64,000 nt of DNA from Chryseobacterium luteum (lineage in GTDB: Bacteria; Bacteroidota; Bacteroidia; Flavobacteriales; Weeksellaceae): contig NZ_JPRO01000011.1 of the NCBI RefSeq assembly GCF_000737785.1, forward strand, positions 1 through 64,000, written 5' to 3'. Numbering within the stretch: position 1 is the stretch's first letter; each line of letters opens with the position of its first letter. Positions 42,384-53,144 of this stretch are shown piece after piece. The position numbers and the translations under genes were made by a program. The notes below the pieces were generated by a model. It saw only the letters and a program-made list of their open reading frames with translations, ran no database searches and was not told the DNA's origin.

Positions 42384-43694
42384 ATGAATAAAATTCTTAT
42401 GTGGTCTATTACCGCAGCTTTGGCAGGATTTCTTTTCGGGTTTGATGTAGTAGTAATTTCCGGCGCAGACAAAAAGTTGCAAACACTCTGGGGCAGCTCA
42501 GATGCATTTCACGGAGCGGTAGTGATGGGAATGGCATTGTGGGGTACAGTGATAGGCGCCATTTTTGGCGGAATCCCGACCAATAAATTAGGACGTAAAA
42601 AAACGCTTTTAATAATTGGTGTTTTATATGCGTTTTCTGCGATAGGAACGGCGCTTTCCAATGATCCTTATCTGTTTGCGTTTTTCAGGTTTATGGGTGG
42701 TTTGGGCGTTGGTGCTTCTACGATTGCTGCACCGGCTTATATTTCAGAGATTGCGCCTGCAAAAGACCGTGGCAGAATGGTTTCCCTGTATCAGTTTAAT
42801 ATTGTTCTTGGGATTCTGATTGCATTTTTATCAAATTATTTATTAAGCGGCATTGGAGACAACGACTGGAGATGGATGCTTGGCGTACAGGCAATTCCCG
42901 CAGCTATTTATACATTATGTGTTGTCACCATTCCGGAAAGTCCGAGATGGCTGGTTTCCCAATCCAGAATAGAAGAAGCGAAAAAAGTAATGAAAATCCT
43001 GAGTCCGGATCAGGATTCTGAAACCTTGATCAGACAGATGGAAGATGACCACGCCGAATCGCCAAAGGAAAATATCTTTATGAAAAAATACCGTTTTCCG
43101 CTGATGTTGGCTTTTCTAGTAGCCTTTTTTAATCAGATGTCGGGAATCAACGCATTCCTGTATTACGCACCGAGGATTTTTGGGGAAGCAGGTTTGGGCG
43201 AGAAAACAGCACTTCTCAGCAGTATCGGGATTGGTGTTGTGAATATGGTTTTCACTCTGGTTGGGGTCAATCTCATTGATAAAGTCGGAAGAAGAACATT
43301 GATGTATTTGGGTTCCGTAGGGTATATCATTTCTTTAGGACTGGTTTCTATGGCGTTTTATTTCCATTGGTCGGGATTAGCGATTCCTATTTTCCTGTTT
43401 CTCTTTATTGCTTCTCACGCTATTGGTCAGGGAACGGTAATTTGGGTGTTTATCTCAGAAATTTTTCCGAATCATCTTAGAGCATCGGGACAGGCTTTCG
43501 GAAGTACCACACACTGGCTTTTGGCAGCAATCATTCCATCATTGATTCCTACATTATTTTCCACTATCGGAGCAGGGACCGTATTTTTGGTCTTTACCGT
43601 TGCAATGGTATTCCAATTATTATTCGTGATGTTTATGATGCCTGAAACAAAAGGTATATCACTGGAAAAATTAAGCAAAACACTTACGAAATAG
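42384..43694 (+). CDS. Sugar-porter MFS transporter (probable fructose importer)
   Basis: The product has 436 residues with 12 predicted helices. Sugar-porter signatures are present: GRKKTLLIIG between helices 2 and 3, PESPRWLVSQ after helix 6, NQMSGINAFLYYAPRIFGEA in helix 7, DKVGRRTLMYLG and PETKGISLE at the end. It moves a monosaccharide with H+ across the inner membrane. As the first gene of the fructan operon and next to a GH32 and a fructokinase, fructose is the likely substrate, like BT1758 in B. thetaiotaomicron. Confidence 0.92.
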   Translation: MNKILMWSITAALAGFLFGFDVVVISGADKKLQTLWGSSDAFHGAVVMGMALWGTVIGAIFGGIPTNKLGRKKTLLIIGVLYAFSAIGTALSNDPYLFAFFRFMGGLGVGASTIAAPAYISEIAPAKDRGRMVSLYQFNIVLGILIAFLSNYLLSGIGDNDWRWMLGVQAIPAAIYTLCVVTIPESPRWLVSQSRIEEAKKVMKILSPDQDSETLIRQMEDDHAESPKENIFMKKYRFPLMLAFLVAFFNQMSGINAFLYYAPRIFGEAGLGEKTALLSSIGIGVVNMVFTLVGVNLIDKVGRRTLMYLGSVGYIISLGLVSMAFYFHWSGLAIPIFLFLFIASHAIGQGTVIWVFISEIFPNHLRASGQAFGSTTHWLLAAIIPSLIPTLFSTIGAGTVFLVFTVAMVFQLLFVMFMMPETKGISLEKLSKTLTK

Positions 43695-43787
43695 ATTTAA
43701 AATCAATATAATCATTGGAAAGAACACCTATTTAAATTGATTAATGTGTCTTTAAAATAATTCAAAATTTCCTATTAAATAATCATA

Positions 43788-45350
43788 ATGAAGAAAATCA
43801 TATCAACTTTAATCATCGCTGCCACGTTTTATTCCGGGCTCAATGCACAGTCGGATGCGAAAACGTCTGAAGAGCAGCTTTACAGGCCCAACTATCACTT
43901 CACTCCTCAAAAAGGCTGGATGAATGACCCGAACGGTCTGTTTTATCTCAACGGAACGTATCACTTATTTTTCCAATATACACCGTTTCAGAGTGTGCCG
44001 GATTTTGGTAAGATGCATTGGGGACATGCTATCAGTAAAGATCTTATAAAATGGGAAGAACTGGCTCCTGCAATTGCTTATGATGAAAAAGGTGCTATAT
44101 TCTCAGGAAGTGCGGTTGTGGATAAGGATAATACATCAGGTTTTGGCGATGGGAAAAATGTTCCGTTGGTAGCGATTTTTACGTACCACAATATGAAAAA
44201 AGAGCAAGCCGGAGAAATTGACGCACAGTCTCAGGCAATCGCTTATTCTTTGGATAATGGAAAAACCTGGACCAAATACAGTAATAATCCTGTATTGAAA
44301 AATCCGGGGATCAAAGATTTCCGGGATCCGAAAGTTTTCTGGGATGCCAAAAGAAAACAGTGGGTAATGGGGTTGGCGGTACAGGACAGGCAGCATTTTT
44401 ATGCCTCAAAAAACCTGAAAGACTGGAGCTTCCTTTCAGAATTTGGTAAAGATTTCGGGGGACATGACGGCGTTTGGGAATGTCCGGATCTTTTTCCGAT
44501 AAAGGTAGAAGGCACCAATGAAGAAAAATGGGTGCTTATCGTTAACATCAATCCGGGTGGACCGAACGGAGGTTCTGCTGCGCAGTATTTTGTAGGTGAT
44601 TTTGACGGAAAAACCTTCAAAATGGATGATATTTTTACAAAGCAGCTCGAAAAAGAAAAAGTGGTCTGGCTGGATTGGGGACGTGATAATTATGCGAGTG
44701 TTTCTTTTGATAATGTTCCGGATAACAAGAGAGTAATTATCGGATGGATGTCAAACTGGGATTATTCACCCAATGTGCCAACCGAAAAATGGAGAGGAAG
44801 TTCTACTATTCCCCGTGAAGTGACTTTGAAAAGGTCAAAAGATGGTTACACTCTGAAAAATATTCCTGTTGCTCAACTTAAAAATTACGAAGGAAAGGTA
44901 GTTAAAAAAGAAATTAACCTTGGTTCCGATAAAAAACTCATTAGCAAAGGAGAAATAGATCTTTCCAAAGCGGTAATTGATGTTGATTTCAAAAAAATGA
45001 CCAAAGGAGTGTACACTTTTGCTTTGAAAAATTCATTGGGAGAACAATTGATTTTCGGAATTGATAATAACAAGCAGGAACTTTTTATTGATCGTACCAA
45101 ATCCGGGAAAACCGATTTTAAGAACAATTTTGCAGACAGGATTTCAAAAGCACCATTAGCAAAAAACTACCAAAACGCAACGCTCAAAATTGTATTGGAT
45201 AAAACTTCCATCGAAATTTTCTTCAATAACGGAGAAAAGGTAATGACCGAAATATTCTTCCCTAATGAAAACTTTTCGGAACTGAGCTTATCCACAGATA
45301 CCAAAGGAAGTAAAGTGAACTTTAATGCTCATCAGATTAATATCAAATAA
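43788..45350 (+). CDS. GH32 fructosidase/levanase-type hydrolase
   Basis: The product has 520 residues with a Sec signal (ending GLNAQ). All GH32 catalytic motifs are intact: nucleophile Asp 47 in WMNDPNGLFYL, transition-state Asp 180 in FRDPKV, and acid/base Glu 231 in WECPDLFP. The C-terminal beta sandwich starts near residue 370 (ITLKRSKDGYT-like strand region). It releases fructose from levan, inulin or sucrose-type substrates. It is probably periplasmic because no lipobox or T9SS tail is seen. It is separated from the MFS gene by 93 bases and from susC by 11. Confidence 0.94.
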   Translation: MKKIISTLIIAATFYSGLNAQSDAKTSEEQLYRPNYHFTPQKGWMNDPNGLFYLNGTYHLFFQYTPFQSVPDFGKMHWGHAISKDLIKWEELAPAIAYDEKGAIFSGSAVVDKDNTSGFGDGKNVPLVAIFTYHNMKKEQAGEIDAQSQAIAYSLDNGKTWTKYSNNPVLKNPGIKDFRDPKVFWDAKRKQWVMGLAVQDRQHFYASKNLKDWSFLSEFGKDFGGHDGVWECPDLFPIKVEGTNEEKWVLIVNINPGGPNGGSAAQYFVGDFDGKTFKMDDIFTKQLEKEKVVWLDWGRDNYASVSFDNVPDNKRVIIGWMSNWDYSPNVPTEKWRGSSTIPREVTLKRSKDGYTLKNIPVAQLKNYEGKVVKKEINLGSDKKLISKGEIDLSKAVIDVDFKKMTKGVYTFALKNSLGEQLIFGIDNNKQELFIDRTKSGKTDFKNNFADRISKAPLAKNYQNATLKIVLDKTSIEIFFNNGEKVMTEIFFPNENFSELSLSTDTKGSKVNFNAHQINIK

Positions 45351-45361
45351 AAAACTATACT

Positions 45362-48300
45362 ATGAAGAAATACAAAATAGCCATCGCCTTTTGCCTTCTG
45401 CCTTTTTCGTATGTATTTGCGCAGGAAGTCATTAAAGGTAAAGTAGTTTCCTCAAATCAAAAACCGTTGAGCGGGGTTATCGTAACCGTTTCGGAAACAG
45501 GAGCCAATACCACCACAGACAATAGTGGTGCATTTCAGATCAATGATCTGCAAAAAGGAAACACTTTAGTTTTCACGTATCCGGATTATTCCACCCGTGA
45601 AGTGGTGGTGGATGAGAAGACGGTTCTTAATATCGTTTTAGCTGCAGAGAAAATAAAAAGCATAGATGAGGTGATCGTAACCGGATATACCAAGCAGAAA
45701 AAAGCAGATATTACCGGTGCGGTTTCCGTGGTGGATATGAAAGACCTGAACAAGCAGGCCGAACCCAATCCGATCAAATCTTTGCAGGGAAGGGTAGCAG
45801 GAGTCAACATTACAGCAGATGGATCTCCTTCGGGCGGTAATACAAAAGTCCTGATCCGTGGGGTTGGAACATTGAACAATACAGATCCACTGTACGTAAT
45901 AGACGGCGTTCCCACAAAAGCCGGAATGCACGAGCTTAATCCGAGTGACATCGAAACGATGCAGGTGCTGAAAGATGCGTCTTCAGCAAGTATCTACGGT
46001 TCCAGAGCTGCAAACGGTGTTATTATTATCACCACCAAAAAAGGAAAAAAAGGGAAGATGAGAATCGACCTCAATTATTATACGGCGTATTCACAATATG
46101 CAAAGAAAACAGAGGTTCTAAACGCAAAACAATTCGGACAGGTGCTTTGGCAGGCCAACATCAATGATGGACTGGACCCAAATAGCAACAATTTGAGCTA
46201 CAATTTTGACTGGGGTGTTCAGAATGGTATCCCAACTTTGTACAACAGCTATGTTCCGGAATATCTGGATGCCGGAAAAACGATGAAATCAGCCAATACC
46301 AATTGGTACGATGAGGTTTCGCAGACCGGTGTTGCCAATTCGCTGGATGTTTCTGCTTCTAGCTCTTCGGATAAAGGTTCTTACTACTTCTCTATGGGAT
46401 ATTATGACAATGATGGAATCGTGAAACTGACTAATTTCAAAAGATTATCTGCCCGTGTTAATACCTCTTATAACTTTTTCGACGGAAAACTGAAAATCGG
46501 AGAAAATTTCACCTTCAATAAAACCAATGAACTAATGGATCCCGGCGTTTTGGATCCTGCTTTACGTGCTTTGCCCATCATTCCGGTTCATACTGTTGAC
46601 GGAATTGGTTGGGGCGGTCCTCCGGTTGGCGGAATGAATGATAGGCAAAATCCTGTCAGACTTTTGGAATACAATAAAGATAATGGCTATCAGTATCAAA
46701 GATTCTTCGGAAATGTTTATGCCGAATTGCAGCCTGTGAAAAATCTGACCTTAAAATCCAGTTTCGGAATTGATCTTTCCAATTATTACAAAAGAATGTT
46801 GCAAAGAAGCTATGTTTCGGGGCGTCTGCACAACGAAACCAATGCAGTGAACATCGACCAGTCAGACACCGAAAAATGGACTTGGTCAAATACCGCACAA
46901 TACACAGCAAAAGCTGGAAAACATCATTTTGATGTTTTGGGAGGGATGGAAATGTACAAGGATACATTTAAAAATACCTGGCTGAGAAAAGAAGGATTCG
47001 TGATAGAAACACCGGATTATATGTATCCAGAGGCGGGAACCGGAGACGCTTTCAACGGCGGAAGTTCCACCTATTACAGCCTGATGTCTTACTTCGGAAA
47101 ATTTTCCTACGATTATGACAACCGCTATCTTTTCTCTGCAACAATGCGTTATGACGGCTCTTCAAGATTCGGTAAAAATAACCGTTTCGGAACCTTCCCT
47201 GCATTCTCGGCAGGATGGAGAATTAATAAAGAACAATTTGCACAAAATCTGATTCCGTTTTTCTCAGATTTGAGATTAAGAGCAGGTTGGGGACAGACCG
47301 GAAATCAGGAAATCAGCAATTCGGCGGTGTATTCGCTGTATATAGCAAATTATGCAGGAGGAAACCCAACGTGGGCAACATCTTATGGTGCGGCTTACGA
47401 TATTTCGGGTGTCGGAAGCGGATTACTGCCATCAGGATTTATCGCAACTCAGACAAAAAATGACGACCTGAGATGGGAAACCACCACGCAGACCAATCTT
47501 GGTTTGGATTTCGGATTCTTTAATCAAAAACTGACTGGTAGTGTCGATGTTTATAAAAAAGCAACAAAAGACATTCTCGTATTGCCACCTTATCTTGCGG
47601 TGATCGGAGAAGGAGGAGACCGATGGATCAATGGTGCATCGATGGAAAACAAAGGGATTGAAGTTGCATTGTCTTATCAGAATGAAACTGCTGGAGGTTT
47701 CCGCTACGAAGTTTCAGGGAACATCTCGATGAACCGCAACAAAATTACCGAGCTTCCACAATCTGTTGTCAACAATTACGGTGGAAACGGAACAACGGAT
47801 AATATTCTGGGACGTCCCTTTAACTCAATGTACGGTTATGTTGCCGACGGACTTTTCAGGACTCAGGCAGAGGTGGATAATTCTGCAAGTCAATTTGGGG
47901 GTGAAGGTTTGGGAAGAATTCGCTATGCAGATCTAAATGGTGATGGAGTGATTAACGAGAAAGACAGAACGTGGATTGGCAATCCGAACCCCGGATTTAT
48001 GTATGGTATCAACCTTAACTTTTCATATAAAAACTTTGATTTTTCAACATTTTGGCAAGGTATCGGTGATGTAGATGTCATCAATTCAAAAAAATACCAG
48101 ACTGACTTCTGGAGCGTGGATGATGTAGGTTCCAATAAAGGAACAAGGCTTCTGAATGCTTGGTCGCCGCAGAATCCAAATTCGGATATTCCCGCGCTTA
48201 CAACAGTGGACAGCAATGGAGAATCCAGATTCTCATCGTATTATGTAGAAAACGGAAGTTATCTGAAGTTAAGGGTTTTACAATTGGGCTATACGTTCCC

Positions 48301-48469
48301 GAAATCTTTAATGGAGCATTATAACATCGTTAATTTCAGGATGTATGCAAGTGTTCAGAATCTTTGGACGATAAAATCGAAAAGCTTTACAGGAATAGAT
48401 CCTGAGACACCGGCATTCGGGTATCCGTTACCGCTGACGTTCAATTTTGGAGTTAATTTTTCCCTATAA
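45362..48469 (+). CDS. susC: SusC/RagA-type TonB-dependent glycan importer
   Basis: The product has 1035 residues. After a signal (ending FAQ) come a carboxypeptidase-regulatory-like domain (EVIKGKVVSSNQKPLSGVIV), the TonB box/plug region (EVIVTGYTKQKKADITGAVS, GRVAGVNI, LIRGVGTLNNTDPLYVIDG, ASIYGSRAANGVIIITTKKG) and the 22-strand barrel, ending MYASVQNLWTIKSKSFTGID and PLTFNFGVNFSL. It transports fructo-oligosaccharides across the outer membrane with the SusD lid encoded next. The gene is complete. Confidence 0.95.
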   Translation: MKKYKIAIAFCLLPFSYVFAQEVIKGKVVSSNQKPLSGVIVTVSETGANTTTDNSGAFQINDLQKGNTLVFTYPDYSTREVVVDEKTVLNIVLAAEKIKSIDEVIVTGYTKQKKADITGAVSVVDMKDLNKQAEPNPIKSLQGRVAGVNITADGSPSGGNTKVLIRGVGTLNNTDPLYVIDGVPTKAGMHELNPSDIETMQVLKDASSASIYGSRAANGVIIITTKKGKKGKMRIDLNYYTAYSQYAKKTEVLNAKQFGQVLWQANINDGLDPNSNNLSYNFDWGVQNGIPTLYNSYVPEYLDAGKTMKSANTNWYDEVSQTGVANSLDVSASSSSDKGSYYFSMGYYDNDGIVKLTNFKRLSARVNTSYNFFDGKLKIGENFTFNKTNELMDPGVLDPALRALPIIPVHTVDGIGWGGPPVGGMNDRQNPVRLLEYNKDNGYQYQRFFGNVYAELQPVKNLTLKSSFGIDLSNYYKRMLQRSYVSGRLHNETNAVNIDQSDTEKWTWSNTAQYTAKAGKHHFDVLGGMEMYKDTFKNTWLRKEGFVIETPDYMYPEAGTGDAFNGGSSTYYSLMSYFGKFSYDYDNRYLFSATMRYDGSSRFGKNNRFGTFPAFSAGWRINKEQFAQNLIPFFSDLRLRAGWGQTGNQEISNSAVYSLYIANYAGGNPTWATSYGAAYDISGVGSGLLPSGFIATQTKNDDLRWETTTQTNLGLDFGFFNQKLTGSVDVYKKATKDILVLPPYLAVIGEGGDRWINGASMENKGIEVALSYQNETAGGFRYEVSGNISMNRNKITELPQSVVNNYGGNGTTDNILGRPFNSMYGYVADGLFRTQAEVDNSASQFGGEGLGRIRYADLNGDGVINEKDRTWIGNPNPGFMYGINLNFSYKNFDFSTFWQGIGDVDVINSKKYQTDFWSVDDVGSNKGTRLLNAWSPQNPNSDIPALTTVDSNGESRFSSYYVENGSYLKLRVLQLGYTFPKSLMEHYNIVNFRMYASVQNLWTIKSKSFTGIDPETPAFGYPLPLTFNFGVNFSL

Positions 48470-48486
48470 TTTTTAAATAATAAAAA

Positions 48487-50184
48487 ATGAAAAAGAATAT
48501 ACTTTTTACAATAGCTTTTGCCTTTTTGCTGGGAACTACTTCCTGCAATGATTTTCTGGACAATGAGCCTAGAGGTGTACTTTCGGAAGCCGATGTGGTA
48601 ACGCCTCAGAATGTGGATGGTTTTGTGGTTGCAGCGTATGCATCTCTCGGAAACGACCATTATGATACTCCTTTCAGTCTTTGGCCTTATGGAAACGTTC
48701 GTTCTGATGATGCGTACAAAGGAGGAAGTGGAACCAATGATATCCAGACCTTTCACTTTTTTGAAATTTCAAATAATATCCGTTCAGATTTTGGTGAATT
48801 AGACAGATTATGGTATCTCAATTATGTAGGGATTTCCAGATGTAACAAAGCGATTGTGGCACTTAAGCAGCTTTCAGATTCCGAATATCCCAACAAACAA
48901 AAGCGGATCGCTGAAATGAGTTTCGTAAGAGGACATTACTACTTTTTGCTGAAAACGTTATTTAAATATGTGCCTTATGTCGATGAAAATACACCGATTG
49001 ATGATTATCCGAAAATCTCCAACAGGGCAAAGAACGACCAGCAACTTTGGGAAGCTATTGCTTCTAATTTTGAATTCGCAGCCGCTAATCTGCCTGCAAC
49101 ACAGTCGGAAGTAGGAAGACCAAAGAAAAGCGCGGCCTATGCTTATCTTGCTAAAGTAAGGCTTTATCAGGCGTATGAGCAGGATGATAACTATACGGTA
49201 ACGCAGGTAAACCCTGTCACCCTTCAGAAATCTATTGATGCCGCCAATCAGGTGATCGGAAATTACTCATTGGAGGCGGATTTTGGATATAATTTCCTGC
49301 CTGGAACACACGAGAATGGCCCGGAGGCAGTCTTTTCCATTCAATATTCTGACAATGACGGAACGCTTTTCGGAAGGCTCAATTACGGTGATGTGCTTTC
49401 TCTGCCACAAGGTTTGGGATGCTGCGATTTTCATAAACCGAGCCAGAATCTGGTGAACGCATTCAAAACGACACCGCAGGGATTACCGATGTTCGATACT
49501 TTTAACGATTCGGATCTGAATTATAATCAGCTGAACAGTTACAAAGTAGATCCCAGATTATATCACACCGTTGCTTTACCCGGATTGCCGTGGAAATACG
49601 AAGAAAACAAAATCTTTCAGGAAAGCTGGAGCAGAAGCCCTGCAACTTATGGATATTATTCTTCGCTAAAAGAAAATGTGCCTGTAGGATGTGGCTGTAC
49701 CGTAAATGTAGACCCTTTCTACGGAAATTCCAAAAACAGAATCATCATAAGATATTCCGATGTTTTGCTGATGAAAGCCGAAGCCTTAATTGAACTCGGA
49801 CAAATCAACGAAGCATTGCCATTAATCAATCAGGTGAGACAGAGAGCTGCCAATAGTACTGTTTTGACTGGAAGCTACACCACCAACAATCTGATCAGCA
49901 AATATGAACCAGGCGTGAATTGTACTTGGAACCAGGATTTTGCAAGAAAAGCGTTACGATGGGAGAGAAGAATGGAGTTTGCAATGGAAGGAAGCCGTTT
50001 CTTCGACCTTGTGAGATGGGGAACTACGGCAGGAATAATGAATACTTATTATTCTGGCGAAAAAACAAAACGGTCTTACTATTCTCAGGCAGGATTTGAC
50101 CACGGAATTGAAGAATATTGTCCGATTCCTTTGTCACAGATTAATTTCAGCCAAGGACTGTACAAACAAAATAACGGATACTAA
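48487..50184 (+). CDS. susD: SusD/RagB-type surface glycan-binding lipoprotein
   Basis: The product has 565 residues with a lipoprotein signal (LLGTTSCNDFLD). The TPR-like SusD core is recognisable (EMSFVRGHYYFLLKTLFKYV, LPLINQVRQRAANSTVL, 'WERRMEFAMEGSRFFDLVRW', and the C-terminal PIPLSQINFSQGLYKQNNGY). It binds the polysaccharide at the cell surface and closes over SusC. It is 17 bases after susC. The sugar specificity is inferred from the GH32 and sensor genes around it. Confidence 0.94.
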   Translation: MKKNILFTIAFAFLLGTTSCNDFLDNEPRGVLSEADVVTPQNVDGFVVAAYASLGNDHYDTPFSLWPYGNVRSDDAYKGGSGTNDIQTFHFFEISNNIRSDFGELDRLWYLNYVGISRCNKAIVALKQLSDSEYPNKQKRIAEMSFVRGHYYFLLKTLFKYVPYVDENTPIDDYPKISNRAKNDQQLWEAIASNFEFAAANLPATQSEVGRPKKSAAYAYLAKVRLYQAYEQDDNYTVTQVNPVTLQKSIDAANQVIGNYSLEADFGYNFLPGTHENGPEAVFSIQYSDNDGTLFGRLNYGDVLSLPQGLGCCDFHKPSQNLVNAFKTTPQGLPMFDTFNDSDLNYNQLNSYKVDPRLYHTVALPGLPWKYEENKIFQESWSRSPATYGYYSSLKENVPVGCGCTVNVDPFYGNSKNRIIIRYSDVLLMKAEALIELGQINEALPLINQVRQRAANSTVLTGSYTTNNLISKYEPGVNCTWNQDFARKALRWERRMEFAMEGSRFFDLVRWGTTAGIMNTYYSGEKTKRSYYSQAGFDHGIEEYCPIPLSQINFSQGLYKQNNGY

Positions 50185-50196
50185 AACAAGATACAA

Positions 50197-51591
50197 ATGA
50201 AAACGATATTCAAAAAAACTCATATGATCATCATTCTGATGATGTCTGCGGCTTTTATCTGGTCTTGCGACAGTCAGGTGGAAGATGGACTTGTTACGGA
50301 TGTTTCGGTCAATATTTCTTCTTTCAAAGTGAATGGTGTTTCTGGGGAAATTGATCATAAAAATGATAAAATCACACTTACGCTTCCTTATGGAACAAGT
50401 GTTAAAACATTGGCTCCGGTTATTGAAATTCCGCAGGGAGCAGTAGTTTCGCCGGCATCAGGAGCAACGGTTGATTTTTCACAGCCGGTTAAATTCAAAG
50501 TAAAAAATGGCAATATCTACAAAGATTATCAGGTAACTGTAAAAGCTCAGGATCCGATTATCAGCTTTAAGATCAACGGATTATCCGCAACAATCAATAA
50601 TTCGGGTAAAACCATTTCTCTTACAATGCCGGAAGGAACAAATCTTACCGCATTGCAGCCAATAATAGAAACAGGAAACGGTGTCAGCATCAATCCTGTA
50701 TCGGGAACAACTCTAAACTTTAGCAGTCCGGTTTCGTTTACTGTTTCTAATGGCAGTCTTACGGAAGTATATACGGCTAAAGTAACCACGCCTGTTTCCG
50801 GACCGTCTATTGCATTCCTTGGGACAGCTGCTACAAGAACAGGGCTGACAAACCCGGATGAGATTGCAGCTTCTGACTGGCTTTTTGGAAAATATTCAGG
50901 GGCAGTATATGTTTCGATTGCTGATATTGCAAGCGGTGCGGCCAATCTTACGGGAATTAATGTGATCTGGTGGCATTTCGATTCTGCTACCGCTTTACCG
51001 GCAGGTGCGATGAGCCCTAATGTAACTTCTAAAATCAAGACTTATCTTAATGGCGGAGGAAATATTTTGCTTACAAGCTTTGCTGCACAATATGTTGACG
51101 CGTTGGGAATAGTTCCTGCAGGAAAAGGACCGAATAATGTTTTTGGAGATTTTCTTCCAAGCGGATTTGTAGATACAGGAAGTGATTGGGGAATCTCTTT
51201 CAAAGGATATGAGAATCATCCGGTTTTCGATGGTCTTCAGACGTACGAATCCGGCAAAGCGAATCTGCTTGAGAAAGGTACATTCCGTTTGAATCATACA
51301 GCGTGGTGGTTCCTTCCGGATTGGGGTGGATACGTCAATGGTGCTGGCTGGAGAAGTCAGACAGGTGGTAATAATCTTGCCAGTGAGGCTTGGGACAATA
51401 CTTTGGACGGACGTGTTGCTATTGCTGAATTTCCCGGCGGAACTGCCAACAAAAAATGTATGGTCATCTGTACAGGTGCCTACGACTGGTACAATGAAAC
51501 CGTGAATGGGAACCCGAGCCAGCCCAACTCGTTTCAGGATAACATCAAAAAGATGACGGAGAACAGTCTCAATTATCTTGTAACCCATTAA
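50197..51591 (+). CDS. Surface lipoprotein with DUF4960-type domain (SusE-position protein)
   Basis: The product has 464 residues with a lipoprotein signal (AAFIWSCDSQ). Two similar Ig-like/DUF5018-like repeats follow (VNGVSGEIDHKNDKITLTLP and SFKINGLSATINNSGKTISL). From about residue 200 comes a larger domain with SIAFLGTAATRTGLTNPDEI, then GPNNVFGDFLPSGFVDTG and 'TAWWFLPDWGGYVNGAGWRS', matching DUF4960. It occupies the position of BT1761 in the levan locus of B. thetaiotaomicron, a probable surface fructan-binding protein. That role is inference. Confidence 0.82.
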   Translation: MKTIFKKTHMIIILMMSAAFIWSCDSQVEDGLVTDVSVNISSFKVNGVSGEIDHKNDKITLTLPYGTSVKTLAPVIEIPQGAVVSPASGATVDFSQPVKFKVKNGNIYKDYQVTVKAQDPIISFKINGLSATINNSGKTISLTMPEGTNLTALQPIIETGNGVSINPVSGTTLNFSSPVSFTVSNGSLTEVYTAKVTTPVSGPSIAFLGTAATRTGLTNPDEIAASDWLFGKYSGAVYVSIADIASGAANLTGINVIWWHFDSATALPAGAMSPNVTSKIKTYLNGGGNILLTSFAAQYVDALGIVPAGKGPNNVFGDFLPSGFVDTGSDWGISFKGYENHPVFDGLQTYESGKANLLEKGTFRLNHTAWWFLPDWGGYVNGAGWRSQTGGNNLASEAWDNTLDGRVAIAEFPGGTANKKCMVICTGAYDWYNETVNGNPSQPNSFQDNIKKMTENSLNYLVTH

Positions 51592-51602
51592 TATCAGAAC
51601 CC

Positions 51603-53144
51603 ATGTCAATTAAAAATATATATGTAGCAGCCGTACTTTCGCTGGCAACATTCTCCTGTCAGAATCACGATTCTGATACGGAGGTTAATCCGGAAGATAT
51701 TTACAGCAAAACCAATATCTTTCCACAGCCGCCCAATCAATGGATGGGAGAGAATAATCCTTACTACACAGAAGGTTATGCAGGAGACGTAATGCCTTAT
51801 TATGAAAACGGGAAGTTCCATCTTTTCTTTCTCCACGATGCAAAAACAAAACCTGCAGGAGAAGGATTTCACGATATTCACAGCTTTGAGACGGGTAATT
51901 TTACAGATTTTACTTATCAGGGAAGACAGATTCCTTACGGAACTTCATCAGAAGCTGATTTCGGAGTAGGAACGGGAAGCCTTGTAAAGGTTGGAAGTAC
52001 CTATTATTACTATTATACGGGTCATAATGAAGTAGCTTCGTTCCTTTCAGGAAATCCAAGGGAGAGCGTTCTGTTGGCAACAAGTACGGATATGAAAAAC
52101 TGGACGAAGGTCAAGAATTTTAAAATCACTGCTCCGACAGGATATTATGATTATGAATTCCGTGATCCGCACGTTTTCTTTAATTCTGAAGACGGAAAAT
52201 ACTGGATGCTGGTTTCTGCTCAGACCTCTGATAAAAAAGCGGTCGTGCTGAAATTTACCACCACCAATCCTGCAACCGGAAACTGGACTGTAGAAAATCC
52301 GATTTATACAACCAGCTCTTCCGAAAATTATATTATGCTGGAATGCCCGGACCTTTTCAAAATGGGCAATTATTGGTATCTTGTTTTTTCTGAAAACTGG
52401 AGCAGCAGTGCCGGAACGCATTACCGCATTTCGACTTCACCAAACGGACCTTGGACTACGCCTCAAAATGACCGTCTTGACGGCTCTTATCTCTATGCAG
52501 CCAAAACGGTTTCGGATAATATAAACCGTTATCTGGTAGGATGGACTGCAAGAAAAGCACCTGAAAATAATACCGGTGGAAAAGACTGGGCAGGAAATAT
52601 TGTTACTCACAGACTGGTTCAGAATTCAGACGGTACACTGGCTGTAAAACCGGTTTCAGGATTACCATCTGTGTTTGGTCAGAATGCTGTGCTGTCAGTT
52701 GATAAAATCACTGGAAATGCTTCTCAGAATGGAAGTAGCTTTAATTTATCTGCCAATTCTCAGGTCACTTTTTCGAAACTTCAAAAAGCTAATCAGATTA
52801 ACTTTACATTGAATGTATCTGCCGGAAAAGCAGGAATTATTCTGGCACACGATACCGACGCCGGAAGCGGAGTTAAGATTGCGTTTGAACCTGCAAATAA
52901 CAGAATCGCAGCTTATGTAATGAATTCCGGTTCTGAGGATCTTATGAATTCTTATTCGTTAAGTTCGGTTTCCGGGACATCATATACTGTAACGGCTTCC
53001 ATAAGCAACGATGTTTGTGTGGTCTATATCAATGATAAAATAGCGTTCACCAACAGAATTTATAATATTGTTAATAAAAAATGGAGTATTTTTAGTTCTT
53101 CAGAGAGTTCATTCAGTAATATCAATATCAAAAATCCCAATTAA
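51603..53144 (+). CDS. GH32 lipoprotein, probable surface endo-levanase
   Basis: The product has 513 residues with a lipoprotein signal (LATFSCQNHDSD). The GH32 fold is recognised by EGYAGDVMPYYENGKFHLFF (catalytic Asp, with the WMNDPNG context replaced), EFRDPHVFFNSEDGKYWML (RDP motif) and IMLECPDLFKMGNYWYLVF (Glu motif). The altered first motif and the surface location resemble BT1760-type endo-levanases, which cut the polymer before import. A C-terminal beta sandwich of about 160 residues follows. It overlaps the next gene by one base (TAATG). Confidence 0.88.
   Translation: MSIKNIYVAAVLSLATFSCQNHDSDTEVNPEDIYSKTNIFPQPPNQWMGENNPYYTEGYAGDVMPYYENGKFHLFFLHDAKTKPAGEGFHDIHSFETGNFTDFTYQGRQIPYGTSSEADFGVGTGSLVKVGSTYYYYYTGHNEVASFLSGNPRESVLLATSTDMKNWTKVKNFKITAPTGYYDYEFRDPHVFFNSEDGKYWMLVSAQTSDKKAVVLKFTTTNPATGNWTVENPIYTTSSSENYIMLECPDLFKMGNYWYLVFSENWSSSAGTHYRISTSPNGPWTTPQNDRLDGSYLYAAKTVSDNINRYLVGWTARKAPENNTGGKDWAGNIVTHRLVQNSDGTLAVKPVSGLPSVFGQNAVLSVDKITGNASQNGSSFNLSANSQVTFSKLQKANQINFTLNVSAGKAGIILAHDTDAGSGVKIAFEPANNRIAAYVMNSGSEDLMNSYSLSSVSGTSYTVTASISNDVCVVYINDKIAFTNRIYNIVNKKWSIFSSSESSFSNINIKNPN

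Noticed and set aside
50995..51609. Minus-strand 204-codon frame opposite the DUF4960-type protein
   Set aside because: Shadow of a clear lipoprotein gene; composition atypical and no promoter.
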